Positions 32,829 to 42,776 of a DNA stretch of 64,000 nucleotides are shown here, in pieces. Positions within the stretch are counted from its first letter, which is position 1; the number at the start of each line of letters is the position of its first letter. The translations under genes and the position numbers were made by a program. Under the pieces are notes generated by a model, which worked only from the letters and a program-made list of their open reading frames with translations, was not told the DNA's origin and searched no databases. This DNA is from Paenibacillus sp. JDR-2 (GTDB lineage Bacteria > Bacillota > Bacilli > Paenibacillales > Paenibacillaceae): NCBI RefSeq assembly GCF_000023585.1, contig NC_012914.1, positions 6,021,501 through 6,085,500 of the forward strand, read 5' to 3'.

Positions 32829-34538
32829 TTACACACCTTCCTTGCCGCTCCAGCTTAATTGCACGCAGAGCCCGCCTAACTCCGATTTGCTAAGATGTAC
32901 GCCCGAATCGCTGCCGTACATTAACCGCAGGCGCTGATGAACGTTTTTCAGCCCGGATTCTATTTCCTCGCTGCTCGAATGAATCTTCTTGCGCATAGAT
33001 TCAATCATGTCGTAATCTCCCCCGGTGCCATTGTCCTCCACGGCTGCATGGTTCATTCCTTCTTCGCTCCAGCATCTAATGCGTATCATTCCGTATTCGG
33101 AATGATTATTGAACGAATGCAGAATGACATTCTCCACAAGCGGCTGTACGATTAACCGCGGAACTTCGAGCTCCGCGAGCTGCGGCTCAATCTGGATCTG
33201 GAATTCGAAGTCGTCCCTCAGCATGCAATGGATTTCCAGATAGAAATGGATCAAGTCCAGCTCCTCTTGCAGCTTCACCATCTTGCTCCCCGTCTTGGTC
33301 GTATACCGGTAATACTTGCTTAAGTTCATGGTCATCGAGATAGCCGCTTTGTTTTCCTTAAGCTCTATCATGCTTTTGATATAAGCAAGCGTGTTGTACA
33401 GAAAATGCGGGTTGATCTGCGACTGCAGCTGCTTCAGCGTTGCGTCCTTCGACCTGAGCTGTTCTTTGTACACATCCACGATCAGCTCCTCGATTTTGGA
33501 GGCCATGGAGTTAAATCTGTCGTACAGAAACCGGTATTCCCCTTTGGGCTTGTCGGTCATCCTAACGGAATAAATCCCTTTCTCGATCAGATTCATATTC
33601 CGAATCATCTTCCGGAACGGAATTTGAATATTGCGGTACATCACGAAAGCTAGATAAGCCCCCATGAACAGAAGCATGCCGCTTATGATGTAAAACATGG
33701 TCTGGTTCCGGCTGATCGGCGCCATAATATGGCTGATCGGCACATAGTCGACGAGATACCAACCAAGAGATTCCAGCTTCTGATAATGAACCTGGTACTT
33801 CGTCTTGTCGGATTGAAGAAGCATATATCCGCTTTCCGCCGAAGGATCTATCTCCTTAAGCCGGGGAAGAAATTCGTCGATTTGTTTCACGTTAACCGAA
33901 TAATTATAGATAGGTTCCGCTCCTGGGTGGTACAGGAACGGATCGCCCGAGCCATTCGCTTTAAATTCCGACAAGGCGCTCCGAAGCGCGGATACGCCGA
34001 ATTTAAGCACAACCCGCATACGAGCCTCGCCCGTCTCCGCCGAGTTCTCGGGATAAGACAAAATCCCCATAAAATAATCCTCGCTAGGATCGGAATAGTA
34101 CTGCCAAAAGGTATCTTGCAGAGGAAACTCCTTTGGAAGCGCATTCAAGCTGGAGTTGCTTTTGATAACGATACCGGTCTTGGGATAGAGCACCGCGATT
34201 ACGGCTTTCCAATCGCCGTAACCGGCAAGCCGGTTAATTTCTTCCGAGACGGTTCGGTTAACCCTGTATTTGCCCAGCACATCGTCAAGCAAATCGGGAT
34301 AAGCTAAATTTCGCACGTCCGTGCTTTCGTACAGCATTTTCTTATACGTATCCAGCCGGAAAAACAATTGATCCAGCTGATTGGCGAAAGTCTCGATCTG
34401 ATATCTCTTCACCTTGATAATCTCATCGGTCAATACATCCGTGCTCGTTCGATTCGATACTGCGAACAGGAGCAGGATCGGGATAAGTAAAATCAATAAC
34501 GTAGCGATCAATTTGGTAAATATGTTGAATCTGCTCAT
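32829..34538 (-). CDS. YesM-type membrane sensor histidine kinase
   Basis: A 569-residue kinase with an N-terminal helix (FTKLIATLLILLIPILLLFAV), a large extracellular sensor domain (about 35-285), a second helix (MFYIISGMLLFMGAYLAFVMY), a HAMP linker and a His_kinase domain with LQSQINPHFLYNTLAYI as the H box, plus HATPase_c (EDNGTGGDYD). The start at 34538 has AGAGGA 9 bases upstream. It lies directly between the solute-binding protein and YesN genes and probably receives its signal from that binding protein or from a sugar. Confidence 0.92.
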   Translation of the reverse strand: MSRFNIFTKLIATLLILLIPILLLFAVSNRTSTDVLTDEIIKVKRYQIETFANQLDQLFFRLDTYKKMLYESTDVRNLAYPDLLDDVLGKYRVNRTVSEEINRLAGYGDWKAVIAVLYPKTGIVIKSNSSLNALPKEFPLQDTFWQYYSDPSEDYFMGILSYPENSAETGEARMRVVLKFGVSALRSALSEFKANGSGDPFLYHPGAEPIYNYSVNVKQIDEFLPRLKEIDPSAESGYMLLQSDKTKYQVHYQKLESLGWYLVDYVPISHIMAPISRNQTMFYIISGMLLFMGAYLAFVMYRNIQIPFRKMIRNMNLIEKGIYSVRMTDKPKGEYRFLYDRFNSMASKIEELIVDVYKEQLRSKDATLKQLQSQINPHFLYNTLAYIKSMIELKENKAAISMTMNLSKYYRYTTKTGSKMVKLQEELDLIHFYLEIHCMLRDDFEFQIQIEPQLAELEVPRLIVQPLVENVILHSFNNHSEYGMIRIRCWSEEGMNHAAVEDNGTGGDYDMIESMRKKIHSSSEEIESGLKNVHQRLRLMYGSDSGVHLSKSELGGLCVQLSWSGKEGV

Positions 34539-34572
34539 GACTGATCGTCCTCTCAGCTTCTGGCTCATCGCA

Positions 34573-36093
34573 TTAATGCTGGCGTTGGAATTCGGAGAAC
34601 TGCTTTTTCAATTCGGCAAAAACAATATCAAAGCCCGCTTTCTTGAGAGCTGCGAGGGCATCGTCATAATATTGATCGTAACTGGCTATCCCAAAGTTGA
34701 TAGGCTCGAATTTTTCTTTATAGACCGCCATCACTTGCGCGATTTCGTTCTTAACGGGACCTTCGTTGAAATGGAACCCGGACAGCTTGGAAATACGGGA
34801 ATTCTCGTCGTTCGCAAGCATATCCTCGATCACGTCATCCTCTACGTTAGCCGGCGCGATAAAATAGTCCTTGTTCCGCCACATCCATTCGTACATCAGC
34901 TGATCATTGGTTAATTGCTTGATTTTACCGTTTTCCAGCACGTAATCCTTTCCTTCAACCCCGTAAATAATAAAATTGTAATTTTCTTTGCTTTGCAAAA
35001 TCCAATTCATAAACATCATTGCGCGTTCCGGGTTTTTCGACGCGGAGGTAATCATAAAGGCTTCATTGCTTGGCGTCGTAATATACTTGGGCTTCTCTTT
35101 CGCGAGATAGTACTCGCGCAGCCTTGCTTCCGGATCGGCATTCCGCGCCGTTTGCAGATTTTCCATCGCCCGGGAAACCGCGCCTACGCGGAATAGAAGC
35201 TTCCCCGCATTCTCCTGATCAATCTTCGCAGCCGGATTCCCCACAAGGTTCATGTCGATAATCCCTTTGTTCACCCAGGACTCGCGTAATCGAGCTACTT
35301 TCTTGTATAGATCGGACTCCACGTAGCTGAGCAGCTCTCCCGAATCCTCATCCACCATAAATAACATTCTTTCATCCAAGGAAGTGTAGTTCTGGTCCGT
35401 CAACTCGCGCCATAACAACTCATGCCCGCGGTCGGTTTCCAAATAGCCGTAATAGCTTGAATCTATCGCATGCATTCGTTGATAGAATTGTTCCAAGTCC
35501 GCTATCGTCTTAATGTCCGTCATGCCAACCTTCTCCAGCAAGTCCTGGCGCACCATAACGGAGGAGAATTTCCCGGCGGATGTAAAGGCCTGGGAAGGTA
35601 TCGCCCAAAGCTTCCCGTCGATCCGGTTCTGCTTGAAATTATCTTCGGGTATATGCTTAATAAGATCCTGTCCGTATTGGCCAAGAAGCTCGTCTAACGG
35701 CTGAATATAGCCTTTGCTGTAATAAACGGAGACGAATGGCGCGCCATACCAGAACAAGTCGTAATCTTCTCCGGTGGATAAGGCCAGCTCCAATTTTTGT
35801 TGGTAATTGGACCATGGAATATAGGTCAATTCCAGGTTCATGTTCAAATCCTTCTTGAGCCGGTCGTTTAGTTCATTTTCCACAAAATCGCCCATGCGCG
35901 ACGACTGGTCTCCAGGCATAATCACTTTCAGCGTGACAAATGATTCCGGTGCGTCTTTGCCAGCGTTATCCGTTGTACCGGGATTATGAGGTCCTGGCGA
36001 TTTGGAAGAACCCAGGTTAATATACTGGCTGAATAAGGCGAATACGAGAGATAAGGAAAGTATCGCAACGGTACCGATCACTGCACGCTTCAT
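34573..36093 (-). CDS. Extracellular solute-binding-like protein without lipobox and without permeases
   Basis: A 506-residue protein related to ABC sugar-binding proteins (ELTYIPWSNYQQKLELALSTG, YDLFWYGAPFVSVYY, SKNPERAMMFMNWILQSKENY, PINFGIASYDQYYDDAL). The N-terminus has a basic start and one hydrophobic segment but no cysteine, so it is either released or stays attached by that helix; LplA-type proteins normally carry a lipid. No permease or ATPase gene is adjacent; a YesM/YesN pair follows after 34 bases. A ligand-presenting sensor role is an inference. The ATG at 36093 has AAGGGG 12 bases upstream; an ATG at 36117 has none. Confidence 0.8.
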   Translation of the reverse strand: MKRAVIGTVAILSLSLVFALFSQYINLGSSKSPGPHNPGTTDNAGKDAPESFVTLKVIMPGDQSSRMGDFVENELNDRLKKDLNMNLELTYIPWSNYQQKLELALSTGEDYDLFWYGAPFVSVYYSKGYIQPLDELLGQYGQDLIKHIPEDNFKQNRIDGKLWAIPSQAFTSAGKFSSVMVRQDLLEKVGMTDIKTIADLEQFYQRMHAIDSSYYGYLETDRGHELLWRELTDQNYTSLDERMLFMVDEDSGELLSYVESDLYKKVARLRESWVNKGIIDMNLVGNPAAKIDQENAGKLLFRVGAVSRAMENLQTARNADPEARLREYYLAKEKPKYITTPSNEAFMITSASKNPERAMMFMNWILQSKENYNFIIYGVEGKDYVLENGKIKQLTNDQLMYEWMWRNKDYFIAPANVEDDVIEDMLANDENSRISKLSGFHFNEGPVKNEIAQVMAVYKEKFEPINFGIASYDQYYDDALAALKKAGFDIVFAELKKQFSEFQRQH

Positions 36094-36182
36094 CTTGTCA
36101 TGCTTCCCCTTCACCATAGAGTCTCAAGTCTCAATGCTAGTCTACACTAATTCCAGTAACGTGAATACGCCGTCATAGAACA

Positions 36183-36213
36183 GGAGCACATGAGCGCTAA
36201 CGCCATGTGCTCC
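36183..36213 (-). terminator. Stem-loop after the large S-layer protein gene
   Basis: GGAGCACATG and CATGTGCTCC form a perfect 10-bp stem with an 11-base loop 17 bases after the stop at 36230. The T-tract is poor (TGTTCT). Confidence 0.6.
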
Positions 36214-36229
36214 CGTATTCATCTGCCTT

Positions 36230-39200
36230 TTAGTTCATAAATTGGACGAATTGCAACAACCGTTTGATCATAACGGCGGCTTCCGCTCGGGTTGCATTCG
36301 CTGCCGGATCTATAGTCGTCAAGGACTTCCCTTTTATGATTTGAGCAGTGAGCAATTCGGCTATCGAAGCTTTAGCCCAAGGACTTATGGAAGCCTGATC
36401 CTTATAGTTTCCAAGGGCATTGTCATTCGCTTGGACCGGTTTGTTCACAAAGTTCAGAGCTCTAGCTGTCATAACCGCGATTTGTTCGCGGGTGATTCTT
36501 TCATTTGGTTTAAAGGAACCATCCGCATAACCGTTAATGATCCCCGCATGAACGGCCGCTGCAACAGCATCCGCGAACCAGTCTCTTTTTGCTATGTCGC
36601 TAAAATCAGCAGCCGCACCCGGAGAGCTAAGCCCAAGGGAACGAACAAGCAATGCCGTAAACTCTGCGCGGGTAATCGGTTGGTCCGGCGAGAAGCGGTC
36701 AGGCGCAGTACCGTTTATGATTCGTTTCGAGGCCAGCAATTCGATTTCCGACTTGGCCCAGTGCCCCTGAAGATCAGCGAACGTTCTGCTGCCCGAATCC
36801 GAAACAACCGCGTAAATGCTGTTCCCGTTTCGTTTAATTACAAATTCCGTACTTCCCCCGTTATCTTCAAGAACAGATGGAACAAAAGTAAATGTCCTTG
36901 TATCCGGGTTAAATAGAAGCGCAGTCGCGTTCGCTTGATTAACGGCTCCCGGCACAATAACCGTTCTCTCGATGTAAGTGCTGCCGAAGCCGGTTATTTC
37001 AACCGATTTTCCGTTTGCTTGAGCATAGATTTTGTAATCCAGAGCAGGAGCAAGCAAGGTTAACCCTTCTTTGCTTGCTTGTTCAGCCAATAAATCCGCC
37101 GTACTGCCTGCAACTTTATCGATAACTACGCTTAGGGTCATATTCTCAAGGCTCGTGCCAAGCTTTTGCGCTATATCGGCCAAGCCTAAAGCTTTGACGG
37201 GAACCTTGTAGCTTCCGAAATCCGTCAGGATAAGGATGGACGCATCCGATAGGTCCTTCCCAACATCCGCTAATCCAGACGAGGGAATATTCACCTTCAC
37301 GCTTCCGCCGTTGTTTTTCAACTCGATAATAACGGAATTGAATTTTACGCTGGATGGCTTGGCGCTAAGAGCTTGGAAGGCGTCTTGGAGCTTCTTCGCG
37401 TCAATGGCCGCTTCGGTTACGCCGTCCGTTGAACGGACAATGGTTACCGCGTCCTGCCCCAGCTTGATTCCTTTATCCGTTAAATCCGGCCCTGGTTGTG
37501 TTGTTGTTCCGCCAGAGGACGGGTTCGAGCTCGAATCATTGGACGCAACCGCCACAACGAATTGCTTCTCCAAGTTGCCGTCAGTAGACTTAGCCGTAAT
37601 AACGGTGCTGCCGATACCAACAGCCTTGACCAGCCCGGCAGCGGAGACATAGGCAACTTTACTGTTCGCCGACGACCAGACTACTCTTTTATTGCCCGCT
37701 TCCGCCGGCACTACTGCAACATTGATCTGTGCGCTGGAATCAAGAGACAGTTGAAGCTGGCTTGGCGTATTCGCCGTTAAGCCCGTCACTCTGATCGGAG
37801 TCTCGGCCGCACTATTCGATACGTCCACGCTGCCAAGCTCCAGCCATCCGTCGTTATTCTGCTCCGCGTTAGCGAAGCGGAACTTCTTGGCGTCCGCGTT
37901 GATCTCCTCTAACGGATTCACGTAGCGCATCAGGATTTGATAGCTTCCGTTGCTTAAAGCCGGATTACTCGCCGATTCGAACAGCTTATTGTTGTCGAAT
38001 CCGTTTGTATTGGGAAGCAGGTCTTTCAAGTCCCAGCCCGGTTCCCATACCTTCACGATACCGCTTTCGGATTTGGCCGCAAGCTCTACCTTCCAATCAT
38101 AGTAGAATGGCGCTACTCCTCTGTTCTCAAGCTCTACTCCGACCTTCAGGTTTCCGCCTGCTGCATCCAGATAGGCAGAAGGCACATAATATTCATAGCC
38201 TAATCTGCGCGACCCTTCGGCAGCTCTTGCCAGCGGTTCGGATTCCAGCGGAGTTTGGAAGACCCCTTGCGTAATCAGCCAGGAGGCATGGGTCAAGTTC
38301 AGGCTGGTGTAATAATCTTCGCCTTGCGCTCCCTCGATTGGCGCCGATGGTTCATTGTATACAGGCGGATCATTGTTCCACATCTTCAGTTGAATTTCCG
38401 GTCTCATCTCTCCGCCCATGCTGTTCGTTTTCCAGAAATCCGTCACTCCGGCATCGTTGACTTTCCCCCAGAAATGCCAGCCTTGACCTCCGAGACTAGG
38501 CGGGAGGGTCTGGAAAGCAAAGGAATCGTCATGGTAGCCGACATCGAATTCTTTGGTTTTTAAAGTGCTGTTATCCATCGGATACCGCAGTACAAGCTGC
38601 GTTTCGTCAAACGCATTATCCATATCGGTAAGAACCCGCTTCAGGTTGGCGTCTGTCGGCATTAAATTTGGCGACTTAATATTTCCGTCGTAAGGGTACG
38701 TATGCCATTCGCCCCAGAAGCCGATCAATCCAATGGTCAGGAAGCCGATACGCGGATCGCCGTCATATCGGGCTCCAAGCGCCCCAATGAAATTGTCCAA
38801 TGCTCCCATTAAATGCTCATCATTATAATCAGGCGCTAGACTTGTAGCATCCTTACCGTTGTTGTATTCCGAATAGGCGTAAGTCTCCAGCCCTTCGTCC
38901 AGAAGGAATTGCGGGATTCCGGACGGCTTGTTCGGATAGTCCAGATAGACCCTGAATACGGCCTGATTACCTCTGGAGGCAACGGCTTCAAGCCGTTTGT
39001 CCAGCTCCGTCCAATTAAAATCATTCAGGTTGTTCATCAGCTTATTAAGCGGAAGGTAGAAGAACTCCAAGCTGTAAGGAAGCTGCGTTGGACGGTCTCT
39101 CCAATCATCGCCTTCGGTGAAATAAGACTCCTCCGAAGCATCGTAGAAAGGAAGGAAGCCTTTAAGCGGATTGTCCACTGGCGCATTCCGATACGTAAGC

Positions 39201-42200
39201 GCCTCCGTTCCGGCTGCTGTTGCCCAAGCTGGCGGAGCCGGGTGGTCAACAGGCTCGGTCGTGCTCCCTCCTCCTGATCCATTCGTTCTGCCAGCTAACG
39301 CATAGAGAGCAATTTGGTCGATGCTGAGAACATTGTCAGCTTGATTTTTCGGGCCAAAGCCGAATTGAATTTGGAGAACCTTGCCCGCATCAAACTTCGC
39401 GTCGCACGCATCGCAGCCTTGCCATGCGGATTGGACTAATGCGCTCCAAGGAATTCTCACCATTCCCTTGTAGCCTGCGGCAATGGATAGGGAGCCTCCG
39501 CCAAGAGTAGTTGTTTTCCAGCCTTCGGCACCTTGATAGAATTGTACGGTTCCTCCTTCTTTCAAGGAGAACTCGCCTTTTGGCGCATCCGTAACAAGCG
39601 AGATATTCAAATCCATATTTTTGCTGCTTGGCGAAAGATTGTTGACCCAGAAGGTGAGCCCGTCAAAGGCGGACCAATCCGAATCCGTCCCGTTAAAGGC
39701 AACGCGTTTAACGTTTACCCAATCGGATGCCGTTTTGCCCGGAGGAGGAGAAACGGAAAACTTCATCGCTTGAGTGCCATTCGAGACATTCACGTGATCG
39801 ATCGTACGAAGGGTCGACGGTTCTCCGGATTCCCAGTCTATCCGCCAGATGTTCTGCAAGGCAGCATCGTCCGAGTACGATTCGAAATCATCCAAACTTT
39901 TATCCGCCCGATAGAGCATGATGTCATCCATCGTGATGACGTTATGCGGATAACCTGCCGGCGGGTATCCGAACTGAAGCCCCGTTACTTCGCTTGGATC
40001 AAGCAGGGCTGCGCAGTCTGCCTGAACGCCGCCGCATTGCCATGCGGATTGAACGAATTGATCCCAACCGAGCTTCACAACACCTTTGAAGCCTGCAGGA
40101 ACGTTAAGCGACGCTCCATTAAATGCCGCAGGCTGCAAGCTTCCATCCGCCGCAATCGTTAAGGCATGCCCGCCTTCCTTTAATCCGAACTCGCCTTTGG
40201 CTGCAGGCGTCTGAAGCGCGACATTTAAGCTGAAATCCTTATTGTCGTTTGTTGTATTGTCCACCCAAAAGCTTAAGCCGTCATACTTGGACCAATCTCT
40301 CTTGTCAGAAGGGATGGAATGGATAATATTCGACCACTCCGAATCCGCGATTGCGGTCGACAGCCGGAGGCCCTTGCTTCCGCTCGACTGTCCGAGCGCT
40401 CTTGTAACGGAGCCCGGTTTGTCGGACCATGCTTCCGTCCATGCTTGCCCAAGCGAAGCATCATCCGCATAGGACTCGAAATCTTCGATAAGCCCCGGTT
40501 TGTCGGAACCGGAACCAGGGTTGGTGCCGGGATCCGTGCCAGGGTTGGTGCCGGGATCCGTGCCAGGGTTAGTACCGGGATCCGTATCTGACTCCACCTT
40601 ATCCGTAAAGTAGATTTCATCGATATAGATCGTTCCCGTAGTCCCCCACGCAGCTTGCGAGATCGCAATGCTCCAAATCGTTTGCGATAGATCTACTCCT
40701 TGACTAGGCAAATCGATAACGAAGTCCTTATAGGTTGTCGTAACCGTATCGCCGCTGAATTGTCCGAGTGTTTTCGTTACGCCGCCAATACTGATATTGA
40801 CCTGCTTCTCTTCGCCTCCGGCAGCTCCTTTCGCCCGTATGACCAGCTTGCCCGTATCGGATAGATTACGGCCGATATTCGTTTCCATGCGCGACATATT
40901 CTGATATTGCAGCACTAATGCGCCGTCCTCTACAACACCGGCGCCATTCCCATTGGCAAAGTTGCTTGATCCGGTCCATTGGTTCAGATCATTTTGAGTA
41001 TTCTCGGACCATGCCGGCGTTCCGTCGTAATCATCCACAAGCAGACGCTTTGGCGGTGCCGGCGGTGAAGTTGGAGGTTCTGAACACGGTGAAGTGCAAT
41101 CACCTATCTTTACTGACCCCAAATTCAACCAGCCATACTTGTCTTGATCCGTATTCGCGAATCCTACTTTTTTCGCCTTAGCGCTAATAGCCTCTAACGG
41201 ATTTACAACCTTCATCACTAAATAGTAGTAACCGTCCGTTAAGCCAGGAGCGGCAATTGTTGTATCGAAATAATAGGGTTCGCCGAATGGAACATATTTC
41301 GGATCGCCGGCTACATTCCATTCCGGATACGTTCTGATCTCCGAAGGCATAACCTTCGTCAAATCCCAGGTTGTATCCCACTCTTTCACGAGTTTTCCCG
41401 ATGCATTCTTTACTCCCAGCTCTACCTTCCAAGGATAAGCGAAAGGAGCAACGCCATTATTCTGAATGGTTACACCAACCTTAAGCGGGTCGCCTTGAGC
41501 AATGTCATTGTAGTATGAGCTCTTCACATTCAAATCGTAGCCCATCTTTCTCACGCCCGCGGCAACGGCAGCATCGCCTGCCTTATAATTGCTGATACCG
41601 CCTTGGTTAATCATCCACGTCGCATGAGTCAGTTCGATATCATCCATGGCATTATCAACGTTAGTCCCGCCGCTGAACAGCTGGCTCTGGATTTCCGGGC
41701 GTACTTCCCCGCCAACCGATTCCGTTATCCATTTATTTTCCGAGCCGGCTTCCAGCATCTTGGTCAGGAACGAATAATAGGCTCCGCCCATACTCTCGGG
41801 CTGCGTTACGCTTTGCGGCGGATCACCTTCTTTATAACCGAAGGAGTCGTCATGATAGCCTATATTGTACTCCGACGCGCCGGGCAAGCCCGGGTATCGG
41901 ACCTCAAGCTTCGTATAGTTGAAGGCTGTATCATAAGCGGTAAAAAGCTCTTTGATTGTATCGGCGCTAGGCATATAGTTAGGCAGCCCGTCAGCCGTAT
42001 CCTCATCGTAAGGGTAAGTATGCCACTCCCCCCACAAACCAACGAGGCCCATATGAATATAGCCAATACGCGGATCTCCGTCATATTTTGCGCCGAAGGC
42101 TTTAATGAAGTTAGTCAAATACGTGACCATTAAAGGGTCGTCGTAATCCGGCTCGTCTTGGTTAAAGGTATCGTTATGGCGCATCGCAACGCCGCTGTCA

Positions 42201-42655
42201 TGAATAAACGCCGGTATGGCATCGTCTTTACCCGGATATTCAAGATAAACTCTAAGCGCTGCTTGATTCCCTCTTGCCGCAATGGCATTCAGCGCCGGCT
42301 CAATGCCCGTATCGAACGTAAAGGAATCCGGGCCATTCATCACCGCCTTTAGCGGGACATAATACCATTCCAAGCTATGGGGAAAGGAAGTTTCCGTTTC
42401 CCACGGATAGAACGGCGCAAATCCTTTTAGCGGATTGTCCAGCGGGCTAGGCGCATAGGTCAAATCATGCTTGGCTAGAGCACTATCCACCGCAGGGCTT
42501 GGATACGGATTCGTTGGTACGCGAGTCAGGCCGGGGCCGGGGTCAGCACTAACTCTGCTAGCGGCATTGCCAAAAAGCGTGCTCAATAACAAGCTGACAA
42601 TGAGCATCACTTTAAGAGATGTCTTTCCGATATCGTGCAAGGAAAACCGTTTCAT
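36230..42655 (-). CDS. Giant S-layer-anchored protein with two DUF4832 domains (candidate polysaccharide hydrolase)
   Basis: A 2141-residue secreted, wall-bound protein. Order: signal peptide (1-37); DUF4832-type domain 1 (about 60-535, GLVGLWGEWHTYP with E210); a sugar-binding-like beta domain (545-690, LLVDDYDG); a DPGTNPGT linker (691-714); two similar beta domains (about 720-915 and 920-1115, both DFESY... and EFGLKEGG/EFSLKEGG); DUF4832-type domain 2 (about 1160-1620, GLIGFWGEWHTYP with E1316); a BIG2 domain (about 1630-1710); an unrecognised part; and three SLH repeats (about 1945-2135, GHWAKSEIELLASKRIING, TRAEFTALLVRSLGL, GYADGSFKPNERITREQ). TAGGAGG lies 6 bases before the ATG. Enzyme function is inferred from the domain set and the importer next to it. 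Confidence 0.85.
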   Translation of the reverse strand: MKRFSLHDIGKTSLKVMLIVSLLLSTLFGNAASRVSADPGPGLTRVPTNPYPSPAVDSALAKHDLTYAPSPLDNPLKGFAPFYPWETETSFPHSLEWYYVPLKAVMNGPDSFTFDTGIEPALNAIAARGNQAALRVYLEYPGKDDAIPAFIHDSGVAMRHNDTFNQDEPDYDDPLMVTYLTNFIKAFGAKYDGDPRIGYIHMGLVGLWGEWHTYPYDEDTADGLPNYMPSADTIKELFTAYDTAFNYTKLEVRYPGLPGASEYNIGYHDDSFGYKEGDPPQSVTQPESMGGAYYSFLTKMLEAGSENKWITESVGGEVRPEIQSQLFSGGTNVDNAMDDIELTHATWMINQGGISNYKAGDAAVAAGVRKMGYDLNVKSSYYNDIAQGDPLKVGVTIQNNGVAPFAYPWKVELGVKNASGKLVKEWDTTWDLTKVMPSEIRTYPEWNVAGDPKYVPFGEPYYFDTTIAAPGLTDGYYYLVMKVVNPLEAISAKAKKVGFANTDQDKYGWLNLGSVKIGDCTSPCSEPPTSPPAPPKRLLVDDYDGTPAWSENTQNDLNQWTGSSNFANGNGAGVVEDGALVLQYQNMSRMETNIGRNLSDTGKLVIRAKGAAGGEEKQVNISIGGVTKTLGQFSGDTVTTTYKDFVIDLPSQGVDLSQTIWSIAISQAAWGTTGTIYIDEIYFTDKVESDTDPGTNPGTDPGTNPGTDPGTNPGSGSDKPGLIEDFESYADDASLGQAWTEAWSDKPGSVTRALGQSSGSKGLRLSTAIADSEWSNIIHSIPSDKRDWSKYDGLSFWVDNTTNDNKDFSLNVALQTPAAKGEFGLKEGGHALTIAADGSLQPAAFNGASLNVPAGFKGVVKLGWDQFVQSAWQCGGVQADCAALLDPSEVTGLQFGYPPAGYPHNVITMDDIMLYRADKSLDDFESYSDDAALQNIWRIDWESGEPSTLRTIDHVNVSNGTQAMKFSVSPPPGKTASDWVNVKRVAFNGTDSDWSAFDGLTFWVNNLSPSSKNMDLNISLVTDAPKGEFSLKEGGTVQFYQGAEGWKTTTLGGGSLSIAAGYKGMVRIPWSALVQSAWQGCDACDAKFDAGKVLQIQFGFGPKNQADNVLSIDQIALYALAGRTNGSGGGSTTEPVDHPAPPAWATAAGTEALTYRNAPVDNPLKGFLPFYDASEESYFTEGDDWRDRPTQLPYSLEFFYLPLNKLMNNLNDFNWTELDKRLEAVASRGNQAVFRVYLDYPNKPSGIPQFLLDEGLETYAYSEYNNGKDATSLAPDYNDEHLMGALDNFIGALGARYDGDPRIGFLTIGLIGFWGEWHTYPYDGNIKSPNLMPTDANLKRVLTDMDNAFDETQLVLRYPMDNSTLKTKEFDVGYHDDSFAFQTLPPSLGGQGWHFWGKVNDAGVTDFWKTNSMGGEMRPEIQLKMWNNDPPVYNEPSAPIEGAQGEDYYTSLNLTHASWLITQGVFQTPLESEPLARAAEGSRRLGYEYYVPSAYLDAAGGNLKVGVELENRGVAPFYYDWKVELAAKSESGIVKVWEPGWDLKDLLPNTNGFDNNKLFESASNPALSNGSYQILMRYVNPLEEINADAKKFRFANAEQNNDGWLELGSVDVSNSAAETPIRVTGLTANTPSQLQLSLDSSAQINVAVVPAEAGNKRVVWSSANSKVAYVSAAGLVKAVGIGSTVITAKSTDGNLEKQFVVAVASNDSSSNPSSGGTTTQPGPDLTDKGIKLGQDAVTIVRSTDGVTEAAIDAKKLQDAFQALSAKPSSVKFNSVIIELKNNGGSVKVNIPSSGLADVGKDLSDASILILTDFGSYKVPVKALGLADIAQKLGTSLENMTLSVVIDKVAGSTADLLAEQASKEGLTLLAPALDYKIYAQANGKSVEITGFGSTYIERTVIVPGAVNQANATALLFNPDTRTFTFVPSVLEDNGGSTEFVIKRNGNSIYAVVSDSGSRTFADLQGHWAKSEIELLASKRIINGTAPDRFSPDQPITRAEFTALLVRSLGLSSPGAAADFSDIAKRDWFADAVAAAVHAGIINGYADGSFKPNERITREQIAVMTARALNFVNKPVQANDNALGNYKDQASISPWAKASIAELLTAQIIKGKSLTTIDPAANATRAEAAVMIKRLLQFVQFMN
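40515..40586 (-). repeat. 24-bp in-gene tandem repeat coding the DPGTNPGT linker
   Basis: Three copies of a 24-bp unit (CCAGGGTTGGTGCCGGGATC begins each) code eight residues apiece, a flexible Asp/Asn-Pro-Gly-Thr spacer between binding domains. Such linkers change length easily. Confidence 0.9.
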
Positions 42656-42677
42656 CGAAATCCTCCTATTTTCTACT

Positions 42678-42691
42678 TGAAAGCGCTGTCA
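42678..42691 (-). promoter_or_regulatory. cre-like site before the S-layer protein gene
   Basis: TGAAAGCGCTGTCA fits the cre consensus with one mismatch, 22 bases upstream of the start codon, so it should block transcription or be near the promoter. The 121-base gap holds no other clear signal. Confidence 0.55.
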
Positions 42692-42776
42692 ATAATAAAC
42701 TTAAATCTTGTTCCTTTTTGACTAATATCGAATCTGAAACAGGTTTTATCCGGACTCATAGAAGTCCGGATACCCA

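Noticed and set aside
38700..38770. Frameshift in the second DUF4832 domain
   Set aside because: A recount of the reading frame around E1316 showed it continuous with the start and stop.
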